Shown: piece by piece, positions 23,313-34,200 of the stretch
How the letters are laid out: every line of letters begins with the position of its first letter
How positions within the stretch are numbered: position 1 is the first letter of the stretch
Origin: Helochares maculicollis
Lineage: Eukaryota; Arthropoda; Insecta; Coleoptera; Hydrophilidae
Direction of reading: 5' to 3'
Length of the DNA stretch: 38,777 nucleotides
NCBI GenBank assembly: GCA_033557835.1
Contig: JAWQRO010000452.1
Span: 1-38,777 of the forward strand
The notes under the pieces: generated by a model
The model's input: only the letters and a program-made list of their open reading frames with translations
What the model was told of the DNA's origin: nothing
Database searches by the model: none
Made by a program: the position numbers and the translations under genes

Positions 23313-25755
23313 TTATATTTTTGTGCTTAGGTTATTGTCATTGGTTACTCGAGCGTCAGGATCAATAAATTCATAAGTGTTTTCGCTTTTAGAATTACAC
23401 AGGTTTATGAAGGCACTGCAATAAAAAACACATTATTAGTAACGAATGATGCTATTGAGGACAGTTAAATAACTTACACTATCTTAGCTAATAAACTTTT
23501 GTCTTTGTATATGAAAAAGTGGTCAAAGCCAAAGGTTTCAGGATACAAATGAATCTCTACTTGCTGTTCTCCTTTTTGTTGCACAGCAATATCATAGAGC
23601 TGAAAATAATTAAATTGATTACTATTTCATCAAGAGCATAAGTAAAATGTGTTAATGAGCAATTTTATGATTTCTGATCTTAAAAAAGTACGTTAAACTA
23701 TTGCAGGATTTACATTTGGGCAGATATGAATGTATAACCCAAATTATCGTAATGAACAATATGTTTTTTTACATACATTTTGTGTCCAAAACGATTCATT
23801 ACCTTTTCTCCCAGCTTATAAGGAATAATACTGTCATCCTTTGCATGTAATATCATAATAGGACAGTCAACTTTTAATATATTTCTATCAGTCTCAAAAA
23901 GGAATCCATTATTACTCAACGGGTCTAAGATTGTTACAGTAAACCATGGTAGCCAAGAAAAAATCTACAAGAACCAACGAGAATGTAAAACTTTAAGATT
24001 TATTAAAGTCATGAGACGAGATAAAATTTTTGCTGAAAATATAAAATTTTAAAGAAAATCTACACATACAAATTTAAGGGGAAACAATTTATACTTGTAT
24101 AATAAACTTTTTTAGACAAATGCATTGTTAATGACATACCCTGCCATATGGATGGTATGGAATTTCCTCTCTCATACTAGTAAATGGTGCTTCCAGAATT
24201 AATCCTGTAGGAATGATATCTTCTTCTGAGAGTTTTACAATAGTACTAACAGCTAAAGCAGTGCCCATGGAATGACCCCAAAAATAAATGTCAGCATTGG
24301 TTTTTTTCCTCACCCATTTATAAATTTGTACTGAATCCTGTACAATTGCATCTTCGCTCAAAGTTGCCTTTGTAGAGTCACCGTAATCTCTATAATCAAA
24401 TGCTATCACATGAAATGCCCCATTCAGCACAAAATATTTCGAGATTGAATCTGTTCTATCTTCACCACTGCCATGAAAATACAACAAAACACTATGGTTG
24501 CTTTCTTTAAGTGCACGGTCAAAATTATACGTAGCATTGATTTCTGCAGATGCTATCAATTCAGTAGGGAGAATATGGTATACTCCTAATGACAAGAGAT
24601 CATCTTTTTCTCCCGATTTTACTGTTATGTAGAAGTTTCTCATTCCAGGAACCAATTTTTTTTCAAATTCTGATTGCTTTGACAGTAGAAATACTGAAAC
24701 AACTCGATGTCATATAACAATTTCACTAAAAAATATTTAAATAAAATTAGATACTTGCCATTTGTAAACATAGTTAATCTCTGAACTTCAATAGAAAGCA
24801 TAAATACTATTGGTATTATCACAAATATAATTATTGCAGCTATTGATACGCCAACAAACCTAAAAAATGAAAATATAATTAATTGTTATAGAATTACTTT
24901 TTAGCTAGTGGAAAAAATATTCAACATATATTCAACTAGTCGAATATATAAAGAGCTAATTGAATATGAAGTAGCAATTTCTCTTTCATTTATTGCGACC
25001 TACGAAAAATACTATCATTGTTGAATCTATGATAAACTATGTTTTTAGCTTTAAATTATTTTATAATATAAATAAATATATGATCATAAGGTCTGTTGTA
25101 ATTAGATAGTCAAAGCGTTAGTCAAAAAGAAGGTAAATATAATGCAATGAAATGTTAGGCAAAAAGCCACCAAAAGTTATTCATAATACTAAAAGTTTTT
25201 CAGTTGGGATTGCCTGTTTGATTGGTTGCCTATATTTTGTAAGTTGTAGCTTTAAAACAAGCTCTACTGAATGATTTATACACGTATGAATTTTAAAATC
25301 TTATATATAAATTAAATTGTTCAATTCATCCATAAAGTAGGGTTTTGAAATTGGTTAATTTAGTTTATAAAACATTTGGCAAATATTAGTAGACGGGAAG
25401 AAACACCGATAAAATAACAAAAACTGTTATTTCTAAAAATTTGTGTTGGATACTATGCTTATGAAAAATAACCACTGAACAATTCACTTAGATTTTATAA
25501 AGAAGGCTCCTAACAGTTGAACAAATATATTATTTATTTTAAGAGGTTTAAATTAGCGGTGTTTTCAACGTAGAAGTTATGTAAAAACGAATTGATTTAA
25601 ATGGAAAGATGTATTTAGATAATTAGAACTTACGTTAATATTGTAAATATTTTGAGGCATTTTAGTAGTATCGACTTCCTCTTAGGTTGGAGTTGAGTCT
25701 CCTTTGGGGTACCGCCGGTATTGTTGGTTATAGTAATTACAGTTGGTTCGTTCAT
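23313..25755 (-). CDS. ABHD12-like serine hydrolase B
   Basis: Exons on the minus strand: 25634-25755, 24759-24859, 24140-24693, 23803-23964, 23478-23599 and 23313-23415, totalling 1164 bases for 387 residues, with phase kept at all five junctions. The protein starts MNEPTVITITNNTGGT, has a basic stretch (PKRKS), one membrane anchor (about 33-62) and a lumenal hydrolase domain. Motifs are FHGS (about 147-150), DYRDYGDST, nucleophile GHSMG (Ser about 216), HAKDD (Asp about 303) and GFDHFF (His about 340). The C-terminus continues AFINLCNSKSENTYEF and ends LSTKI. Intron 2 starts with GC (G/GCAAGT) rather than GT; only that site keeps frame. Compared with genes A and C, two exons are fused at FDYR/DYGDS and a new intron follows KLGEK. 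Expected role: lysophosphatidylserine or monoacylglycerol hydrolysis in the ER. Confidence 0.93.
24753..24758 (-). other. Noncanonical GC donor (GCAAGT) of hydrolase B intron 2
   Basis: On the minus strand the exon ends ACAAATG and the intron begins GCAAGT, the standard form of a GC-AG donor, with acceptor tttcag at 24694-24699. The nearby GT (GTATCT, four bases on) would shift the next exon into a frame with an early stop. The GC site restores the reading FTN-V-FLLSKQ, in the same phase as the matching introns of genes A and C. Confidence 0.8.
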
Positions 25756-26557
25756 CGAAAATAACGTAGATATTTTTACTTTTGGACTCTAACATGAAAT
25801 CATATGCACTTTGTGTCCAGCGTCAATTTAGCCGGAGTTAAATCGAGTTTATTATTAGAGGTACGGAACGTAACAGCCCACAGTCGTTCATTTTAACTGT
25901 TTTATTCAGCAAAGCGAAAGGAAGGTCAGGTCAGTTCAGACTGAATGGAGCCTTTGACTTTATTTAGATGACACCGTGTTTACTGTTAAAAAAATATTTA
26001 TGTGAATTTATCATTTCTTGATTAATTTGTTTGGAGCTGGGCCTTGACTTTTAATTTTGACGTCCACATCAATCGTTGAAAGTGTTGCCACTACAGAGGT
26101 TTTAAAATGGAAGCAACTGAAGCGTCTCGACGCTCAACGCCATCCATTGACTTACTTTGTAGTGAATAACTTCCTGGGATATCAATTATCTAAAGAAGTT
26201 TTAATGTTTACGAAGAGATGACTAAACTGCCACAATACTTTAACCACTAAACTATGTTCACAAAAATATTATATTTTATCATTTACATCAACAGATTACT
26301 AAGGAAGAGAAATTAAGAGCAACGATCAGATGAAAAGATTTGTTATCACTTGTGTAGGTTTTTAATCATCGTTTATGAATGCGATGTAGTGAAATTGTTT
26401 TAGAGAGAAATTGTTGCCCGATTATTTTTATTAATTTGTAAACAGCAACAATAGCAGATAAGGAGATAAGGGAGATAACCTTCTCTTTTATTCTAAAAAA
26501 ATCGAAAGAGTAAAAAGAAGCAGTCTCCTGACGTTTCTGATCAATTCTAAACATGAA
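25756..26557. promoter_or_regulatory. Divergent intergenic region between hydrolase B and the M13 peptidase
   Basis: About 800 bp separate the two start codons, which point away from each other, so both promoters probably lie here. No clear TATA box stands out. A 20-codon plus-strand ORF begins at the ATG in ttaaaATGGAAGCAACTG (about 26107) and may be an upstream ORF in the M13 leader. The frame of the M13 protein stays open upstream of its ATG to about 26440 without another ATG, and an acceptor-like ttgtaaacag sits there, so a 5' exon is possible. Confidence 0.4.
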
Positions 26558-26561
26558 ATGA
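26553..26561 (+). promoter_or_regulatory. Two-codon upstream ORF overlapping the M13 start codon
   Basis: The sequence aaacATGAAATGAC holds an ATG-AAA-TGA micro-ORF whose stop overlaps the main ATG (26558-26560) in another frame. The first ATG has a better insect-type context (aaac) than the second (tgaa). Translation of the peptidase would therefore need leaky scanning or termination-reinitiation, which could keep its output low. Confidence 0.5.
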
Positions 26562-29320
26562 CAAAAGGTCGCTCAAAAAAGATAATAATATGTAAGTTCA
26601 TCATCATCCTTGTAATCTTAATCCCTGCGCTGGTCGCGACAATGGGCATAATGTGGCTCATTTTTAAAGAGTATCACGATACAGACATCCTTCACAAAAA
26701 TATGAAGATGACTTTCACGATAGAAGATGAAAGCGTTAACCATGAAGACAGAGAAATTTTACGTGATACCAAAACTTCATTCATACCAATAAGATCCCGT
26801 GTTCCCGCTTTAAGATCGAAATGCTCTAAAAGAGTCAAGCGTAATTTTGAAATGTCCCACAAGTCGTATGGCCAAATTTATGATTATCACGCTTTGAAAC
26901 TTTACAATAAATCAAGAGTTCAAAAAACTACCGAAGATGATTTTCCATATACTTTGTTGAACCTTCAGAAATCGCTTGATGTGCTACCTGGAAATTTACT
27001 AATAGACCAAGAGCGCACCATTGATGACTTTGTGGAAAGTCCGAAGAAATGTAAAAAAACGGAAAGAAATCTGGGCTTAAGAATGTGGGATGCAACGATG
27101 TCTGTGGAGGAGGTTAGAAAAATTCAAGGGGAAACCATGAAGAAATATATAGATAACAGTATTGAGCCTTGTACGGACTTCTTTTCTTATGCTTGCGGCA
27201 ACTGGGAGCAACATAATCCTATACCACCTGATAGAATAAGTTTTGATACCTTCGAGCAGCTTCGCGAGCGCCTCGATGAAGTATTAAAAGATTTACTTGA
27301 AGATGAAAGCGACTACGAAGAAGTAAACATAGAGAAAAAGGAAGTCGACCCTGATTTAATGTATGAAGGTTTTGAGGGCGTTAAGCCTTTTGAAAATTCG
27401 TTCGGGCACTTAGGCTTGCGTAATATAGATAACGAGGAAAATAAGAGGGACAGGGAAGAGGGAGTTATAACTATTGATATAAAATACGAGAACGGAAAGC
27501 GTAAACGGAGCAAATACGAAGACGCTATTTCTAAAGCTAAGGATTTTTATAGATCTTGTATGAATGAAGAAATTTTAAACAAAAGAGGAGGAAAGCCCTT
27601 ATTGGGATTGTTGAAAAAGTTAGGTGGATGGCCTATTGTAGATTCGAGTTGGGAAGCAAAGAAATTCGATTTCATAGGTCTTCTGAGCAGCTTAAGGTTG
27701 TATAACAACGATATTTTGATTTCTCAATGGGTTGGGCCTGATATCAAAAACTCTGATGAGTATGTCATACAAATTGATCAAACGACTTTAGGATTGCCAA
27801 CAGCTGATTGCTTTTTAGATCCTGCCAATTTGAAGTATCTGGAGGCTTACAGAGTTTATATTATTCATATTGCTACTCTTTTGGGAGCCAACATTGTAAA
27901 TGCTACACAGGATGCAAACAATATAATTGATTTTGAAGTAAAATTGGCTATGATTACAGCTCCTCCGGATTTTCGAAGAAACGTAACAGAAATCTACAAT
28001 CGGTTAACTTTAGGAGAGCTGCACGCTTTAGTACCTCAGATTAATTGGTACCGATACATATCGATTGTTTTAGACAAGCCGATTGATATGTCCTTGCCTA
28101 TCGTGGTTTATTGCGTGGATTACCTCAAGAGCTTGATAGCACTAATTTCATCAACCTCATCAAGAACTATAGCTAATTATATCTTGTGGAGGTTTGTAAG
28201 ACATCGGGCAAATAATTTAGATAGACGATTTGACAATGCCAAACAACGATTTTACAATGTGATTTTAGGGCGGGAAAAGATCCCACCCAGGTGGCAAGCT
28301 TGTGTCTCTCAAGTTAATTCTAACTTAGGAATGGCACTAGGTAGTTTATTTGTTAATAGATATTTTGATGAGAACAGTAAAAATGATACACTGCTTATGA
28401 CTAAAGAGTTGCAACAGTCTTTCAGAGAAATTTTGGTCGACACAGATTGGTTGGATTCCGACACCAAAAATCTAGCCAAAGATAAAATCAATGCCATGCG
28501 ATTAAAAATTGGATACCCTGACTTCATATTACTCCAAGGTGAATTAACTAAAAGGTATCGTGATGTAAACATTCATCCAGATTATTATTTTGAAAATGTA
28601 CTGAGCATTTTGAGACATTTGACTTTAGTAGAGCAGGCTAGAGTCGGAATGGGGGTAAATAAAGATATTTGGAATACCGCTCCGGCTGTAGTTAACGCTT
28701 ACTATAGTAGAAACAAAAATCAAATAATGTTTCCTGCTGGTATATTGCAGCCACCATTTTACCATCGCAATTTTCCTAAAGCCTTGAATTATGGAGGGAT
28801 TGGAGTAGTAATAGGGCATGAGATAACGCATGGCTTTGATGATAAGGGGCGGCTTTTTGATTTGGATGGTAACTTGCAAAGATGGTGGAAAGACTCTTCG
28901 ATTGAACAGTTTCATCAAAGAAGTCAATGTTTAATTGATCAGTACAACGGTTTTGTAATACCGGAAATCAATGAGCAAGTGGATGGTGTCAACACCCAAG
29001 GGGAAAATATTGCTGATAACGGTGGGATAAAGGAAGCATTCCACGCTTATGACAACTGGTTGAAATCTCATCCTAATGTAGATGAGAGCCTGCCAGGATT
29101 AAATATGACTAATAAGCAATTGTTCTTCCTAAATTTCGCGCAAGTTTGGTGCGGGTCTATGAGACCAGAAGCAGCGAAAAACAAATTAAAAACTGCAGTT
29201 CATGCCCCTGGAAGATTTAGAGTAATTGGAACTTTATCAAATTCAGTTGACTTTTCTCAAGTTTTTAAATGTCCAATTGGTAGTCCTATGAATCCTAAGA
29301 ATAAGTGTTGTGTATGGTAG
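26558..29320 (+). CDS. Neprilysin-family (M13) zinc metallopeptidase, type II membrane protein, intronless
   Basis: A single 920-codon frame. A short basic tail (MTKGRSKK) precedes one membrane anchor (about 13-36), then an unusually long stem to about 180. The M13 domain starts SVEEVRKIQ with EPCTDFFSYACGNW. Catalytic parts are intact: NAYY (Asn about 713), HEITH (His 754 and 758, Glu 755), ENIADNGG (zinc ligand Glu 816, Asp 820), FRVIGTL (Arg about 888) and the C-terminal CCVW of the CxxW type. Human neprilysin has 750 residues; the excess lies in the stem and in an acidic insertion at about 248-325 (EDESDYEEV and onward). A furin-type RVKR site at 92-95 could release the ectodomain. Expected role: trimming of small extracellular peptides. 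Lack of introns over 2.7 kb suggests a retrocopy that has kept its open frame. Confidence 0.95.
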   Translation: MTKGRSKKIIICKFIIILVILIPALVATMGIMWLIFKEYHDTDILHKNMKMTFTIEDESVNHEDREILRDTKTSFIPIRSRVPALRSKCSKRVKRNFEMSHKSYGQIYDYHALKLYNKSRVQKTTEDDFPYTLLNLQKSLDVLPGNLLIDQERTIDDFVESPKKCKKTERNLGLRMWDATMSVEEVRKIQGETMKKYIDNSIEPCTDFFSYACGNWEQHNPIPPDRISFDTFEQLRERLDEVLKDLLEDESDYEEVNIEKKEVDPDLMYEGFEGVKPFENSFGHLGLRNIDNEENKRDREEGVITIDIKYENGKRKRSKYEDAISKAKDFYRSCMNEEILNKRGGKPLLGLLKKLGGWPIVDSSWEAKKFDFIGLLSSLRLYNNDILISQWVGPDIKNSDEYVIQIDQTTLGLPTADCFLDPANLKYLEAYRVYIIHIATLLGANIVNATQDANNIIDFEVKLAMITAPPDFRRNVTEIYNRLTLGELHALVPQINWYRYISIVLDKPIDMSLPIVVYCVDYLKSLIALISSTSSRTIANYILWRFVRHRANNLDRRFDNAKQRFYNVILGREKIPPRWQACVSQVNSNLGMALGSLFVNRYFDENSKNDTLLMTKELQQSFREILVDTDWLDSDTKNLAKDKINAMRLKIGYPDFILLQGELTKRYRDVNIHPDYYFENVLSILRHLTLVEQARVGMGVNKDIWNTAPAVVNAYYSRNKNQIMFPAGILQPPFYHRNFPKALNYGGIGVVIGHEITHGFDDKGRLFDLDGNLQRWWKDSSIEQFHQRSQCLIDQYNGFVIPEINEQVDGVNTQGENIADNGGIKEAFHAYDNWLKSHPNVDESLPGLNMTNKQLFFLNFAQVWCGSMRPEAAKNKLKTAVHAPGRFRVIGTLSNSVDFSQVFKCPIGSPMNPKNKCCVW

Positions 29321-29500
29321 AATTATTGTATAGATTTAATTTTTTTGCTCATGTAGTAAGTAAATATTTTGTATCAGTAAAGTCTACTTTTTATGTATTC
29401 TACATGCGATAAAGGCCAGCCTATCTTCAGTCAGTTTAATTATATAAATACTAGTAATTGCACACCGCTTAAATTGTATAAGTTTTAAAACACAGGATGA

Positions 29501-29736
29501 CTACAACGGCCACAACAAAACTGAAAAGACAAGATATAACCAAGGAAAGATACTGAAATCTTTTCAACCATCTATACAAGACTAAAAACAAGATGAGTCG
29601 TGGTCCCAGATAATAATTTCCTGAACGCGTGAGCTATACAACGGCCAAAGCAAAACTGAAAACAAAACAAGTTATGGCCAAATAATAAACATTGAAACAC
29701 ATTCGATCTCTTCAACCATTGAAACAAGACTAATAG
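29501..29736 (+). repeat. Diverged tandem duplication, period about 131-134 bp
   Basis: Copy 1 begins ctacaacggccacaacaaaa at 29501; copy 2 begins ctatacaacggccaaagcaa at 29634. Both continue with aaactgaaaa, an a-rich stretch, gatact or cattgaaa, cttttcaacca or ctcttcaacca, and acaagactaa. Small insertions and deletions separate them. It lies in the 3' flank of the peptidase gene. Confidence 0.6.
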
Positions 29737-29957
29737 TACAACTGTAGCATAAATTATTTTCTAAGAAAATGTAAAACTTCACCAAAAATTTGCAGTTGAA
29801 GTTTCTACGCTCAAAAATAACTGCATGTGTGTATATTATAAGACTAAAAACATTCGTGCTTTATGAAGGAAGTTCAATGTCAAGGACAATTTAACAGAGA
29901 AGTAAATGTGCGACCCTTTTTAATTAAATTGAAAGGTCAATTTTCCAGTAGATAACC

Positions 29958-30180
29958 TGACGTCATTATAATTATTGCGCAATGTTTAAATTTGTTTCTA
30001 CACCAATGAAAAAAATTTGCAATAATTCAGTGCGTAAAGTTGTATATTCTCCATTAAAATTTTAATAATATTTCAACGCAACTATACGTAGACAAATCTT
30101 AATTCAAAAAATTCGATTTATGACGTCAAAGCGCGCCTTGACGCTTTTCATGTACACGCATCTATTTGCGCAATGCGCAG
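29958..30180. promoter_or_regulatory. Promoter-like cluster: two CRE palindromes and an NRF1-like palindrome
   Basis: Perfect TGACGTCA palindromes (CREB/ATF sites) lie at 29958-29965 and 30121-30128. A 13-base palindrome tgcgcaatgcgca at 30167-30179 resembles a NRF1/Ewg site, and gcgcgcc follows the second CRE. This CpG-bearing patch stands out in AT-rich DNA. No gene start can be assigned: short ATG frames on both strands end within about 16 codons. It could be an enhancer, or the promoter of a noncoding or unrecognised spliced transcript. Confidence 0.35.
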
Positions 30181-31287
30181 AGGGGTTGTTGGTGCTGCTA
30201 TTAAGTAATCAGATAATTATGCAATTTTGATTGTAAATACATTTATTTCAATTGTGCAATATTAATATACAGTTCCTCATTATTGAATGTGAAACATTGC
30301 ATCTATTTATAAAGTGCTAAAATATAAGTGTATTTAGTTGATTTAAAGATGTGTACAAGTTTCTACCATACTATGAAAGAGACAAACTTTTTATGTGTTG
30401 CAGAAACTACAGACTCGTCATAACACCAATTTGAAAATGCAACCTAAAATTTAATCCTGAGGGGTTACGAATCTTACACTGATAAATGTAACTTTCAATG
30501 TTGGTGATTTTTTGTCTAGCCTTTTCTTTAATATTTTATTTGTATATCTGTATTGTGTTGTATTATTTAATATGGTTAATTTTAAAGGAATAAAAATTTA
30601 AATATATTTGTTTCTTTATTCCAATTAACAGTTGAACCCTGATATAGTTTCATCTAGATGCAATTATATTTTTTCCTGGGTCACAGTTTCAGTTAGACAG
30701 CAGCTTACTTTCTATTCATACTTAAGGGTTTGATTCAGTTTGGTACTATCACTAGAACAGAATTTGATTCATTGACAATAGTGGTTGAATCCAATTCTTT
30801 TGTAAGGCAATATGACTTCTCATTTTACAGTGATTAGATAAACTACAATTTTTAAGATTATTATGGTATAATTGAAAATGTTAAATATTATCCAGCAATT
30901 TTGGTAGCACTTAAATGGTGACAAAAACCGATGCAACACCCAGATAGGAGGCTGTTGTAACAAATGGCACAGGTAAACATATCCATTGACCTGTGATTTT
31001 GTGGGTATATAACTTTATTATAGTTCAATGTTGAACATTGTACAGTTTTAAATAAAAAACAAAAATAATAACAAACTTTGTATTTTTATTGCAATAATAC
31101 AAAAATTATATTACATCACAAGTACATAATACTATTTCAAACATTCAAATAAATAAGTTAATAATTTAGTACTGGTGTTATTGTCAAACTACTACAGCTC
31201 ACTTTAATGAGGGTAATAGCAGGTGCAGTTGATTAATTACGTAATAAATTAAATAGGAATGAAATTAGCTACGAAATCACTTTATCA

Positions 31288-34200
31288 TTAATTTAACATT
31301 TTTATTTTGTTTTCCTGTATTGCATCTTCAACGAACCTCCTGTGAAATTAAATAAAATCAAATGTAAATATATTATATGTTGACGTTTAACCACTCAAGC
31401 TAGCCCCATGTAGAAATTTCAACATTGAACCATAAAAGTTGAAGGAAATATAAAGAGTTAGGTACATCATGCATTTGAGATAAAACTGCTGAAAAGGGTA
31501 GTAAAATACAGTTATTGTACAGTTTATAAAATTTGCCAAATACTTATTTTTCTACTTTTGGAAAAGAAATAGCAGGGATATTCTATTGCACTGTGTTGTC
31601 TTGTAACTTATTAGTAATATTAACTGATATAAAAGGTTCTGGTCATTTTTTCACTTTATTTCGAATATCTGCTTTAAAAAGGGGTAATTTTGCTAAGCTT
31701 CCTGCAAAGAATTGCAAGCACCAGTTCAAAAAGAGTTCTTTTGCATCAATTTGTATGGCACACATACATCAAGCTTCTACTGGAGACTAGTCTCATGAAA
31801 ATGGTGCTAAACAGTTTTCCAATTAATCTTCAGTTTCTAGGGAATGAAAGTTCACTTGTGCTGGTCCGACATGACAACTTCCCTGATTTAATCAACATTT
31901 TCAATAATGATCTACCAGAGCGTGTCTCATTTTTGATGTCCATAGTACCAGATTGGAAGTATTGGAATGAATGTTTTGCTATTGTATTCGATGCTGCATT
32001 TTATAAACAGCACACTTTGTTTGGCAGCCTACTCGGCCTTTTCCTCTTAATCGGTATAGACTGACAAGATGCATCGTATACATTGTGAGTTATGGCTCAA
32101 TAAAACTATCTAATGAAAAACGCTCAAAACTTTTTATTTCACGTATTATTTTCTGATTTAAATCTAAATATACTGAAATATCTGACTTGTCTTGAGAGGT
32201 TAAACACTATTTAATTATTCAATATAACAAAGTAGAAACAGGTAACTTACGTAATTAAGGTAGATAAGTCAGATGCTCTACATATAAATTTATGTCCAAA
32301 CTGGAATTCCTTTTTAAAGCTTATAAATCTAACAAATCCCTGTTTCTCACTACGTTGTGCCTTCGCTTTCTCATAAAGCTTCATTCCCAATTTGAAAGGC
32401 ACCACTTTATCATCTTCAGCATGTAAAATCAAGATGGGACAATCTACATTTAATATGTGCACATCACTTTTAAAAGTAAAATTGTTCTCCTGCATCGGAT
32501 CCACTACTGTATAATAAAACCATGGAAGAGGTTTAAAATACTGAAACCAAGTCATTAATTTAAATCACCACATTATTGCGAGATGGGAAATAAGCAAAAT
32601 AGGTGAAATCTCGAAGAATGTATTTACTTACACTAGCAATTGGATGCTCAACAACTTCATCCCTCATATTGCTAAAAGGGCTTTCCAAAATAATGCCACA
32701 GGGCCTCTTATTTTCTTTATTTAATATGGCAAAAGCATGCATCGACAATCCAGTACCTAGCGAATGTCCCCATACAAAAATTTTGGAAGTTGTTCTATTT
32801 CTCAACCAGTTGTACATAAACTTCACATCTTTGACTAAACCTGCCTCAGTTGGCTCAACTGGTGTTGAATCTCCGTAGCCTTTTAATTAAAACTATTAGT
32901 TAAGTGCATAAAAGCAACAATGCAATAAATAAAAATGTGTACTTTAAGCAAATAAAACAATTACATCATAATAACAATATCAATTAAAACCAGTGCCCGC
33001 TGCTGACAATTTCATTGGATCCAAAGTTGAGTGTCGTAATGATCAATTTCTTAAACTACTTTTTAAGTTAAAGTAATGTCTAAGGATTGTGTTTAATAAA
33101 AACCAAAAAGATTATCAGTACAACAATTTTAAATATTTCATTATTGTCAGTTTATCCTATAAACACATTTAAAGTTTATAAATGTAGCTTGAGACTTTTG
33201 ACATATCAATTTTAATTTAAATTTATTGACTGAAATGCAGTTCAGGGATTGTCAAAAAGAGACACATACATCGCAATAAATAAATAGTGTCTAGAGAACC
33301 TTAGCTCTTATAGTCATGTGTATTATCTGTGCTCTAAATAGGTGCAGCCATAGCTGGTTTCGGATTGTATATTAAGACTTTCGCAGTTCTTAAAGCATTT
33401 TCACAAAATATCACTGTAACATTTTCAGTATTAATAATGTAAATTGTTAGAAATAATTTAAGACTAACAATTGAAAGGCATGTATTCTATTCAACTTACT
33501 GCGATAATCATAGGCGATTACATGGAAATGCGCCCTGAGTACTTTATACAGCTCCACTCGGTGTGAAGCTGCTCTTGTTGCTGAGTTGCCGTGATTGTAA
33601 AGGATCACATTTTGTCCATTGTTCAAGGCACTATCGAACACTGCTGGTGTTAAATCTGTAGTTTCATTGTAAGAAAATTGAGAGAGAATTTGCCAAACTC
33701 CCAAAGTAATTCCATCATCTGTGGTCACATATAAATTCCTTGCACCTTCAATACCATGTTGTGAAGGATCAGAAAAATTGGAATTCTTTGGCCAATTAAC
33801 TAAAAAATATATTTATGTAATTTGACATACTGTGCACATAATAAAGTTTAAATATATTTTCATTTTACAATAGAGCCCAATTTAAGAAATTTGGACCACA
33901 TGCAAACAAAAATGAAACACCTATCTGTATTAAATTAAAGTTTGTTTGAGAAATTTTACTTTTCACAAAATTTTGACTACCTAGAGATTTTAAGCTGGAA
34001 CATAATTTATCCCGTAGACAGTGTAAAGACAACTTTAGGTGAATGTGCTAAGTAGTTTGGCAATAAATATATATTATTCATTTTAAAATGTCGTCAAGGT
34101 GTAGTTATCTAGAGCTAGTTACTTAAAACACAAGATTAATTTAGTAACTATGATTTTCTCTTACAAAATTCTGACAGTGCATCTAGTATAATTTCCAAAA

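Larger units (their letters stand above)
29321..31287. other. Intergenic region between the M13 peptidase and the 3' end of hydrolase C
   Basis: Contains a diverged tandem pair at 29501-29736 and a promoter-like patch at 29958-30180, both described separately. A plus-strand AATAAA at about 30589-30594 could serve a long M13 3' UTR. On the minus strand, tttatt near 31085 gives an AATAAA about 200 bases past the stop of hydrolase C. No coding frame of note. Confidence 0.45.

Noticed and set aside
27313..28927. Minus-strand frames inside the M13 gene
   Set aside because: Shadows of a strongly supported plus-strand coding frame with an intact protease domain.
31690..32064. 124-codon plus-strand open frame
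   Set aside because: It is the antisense of a mariner transposase relic; the minus-strand pieces match the family in order, the plus-strand protein matches nothing.
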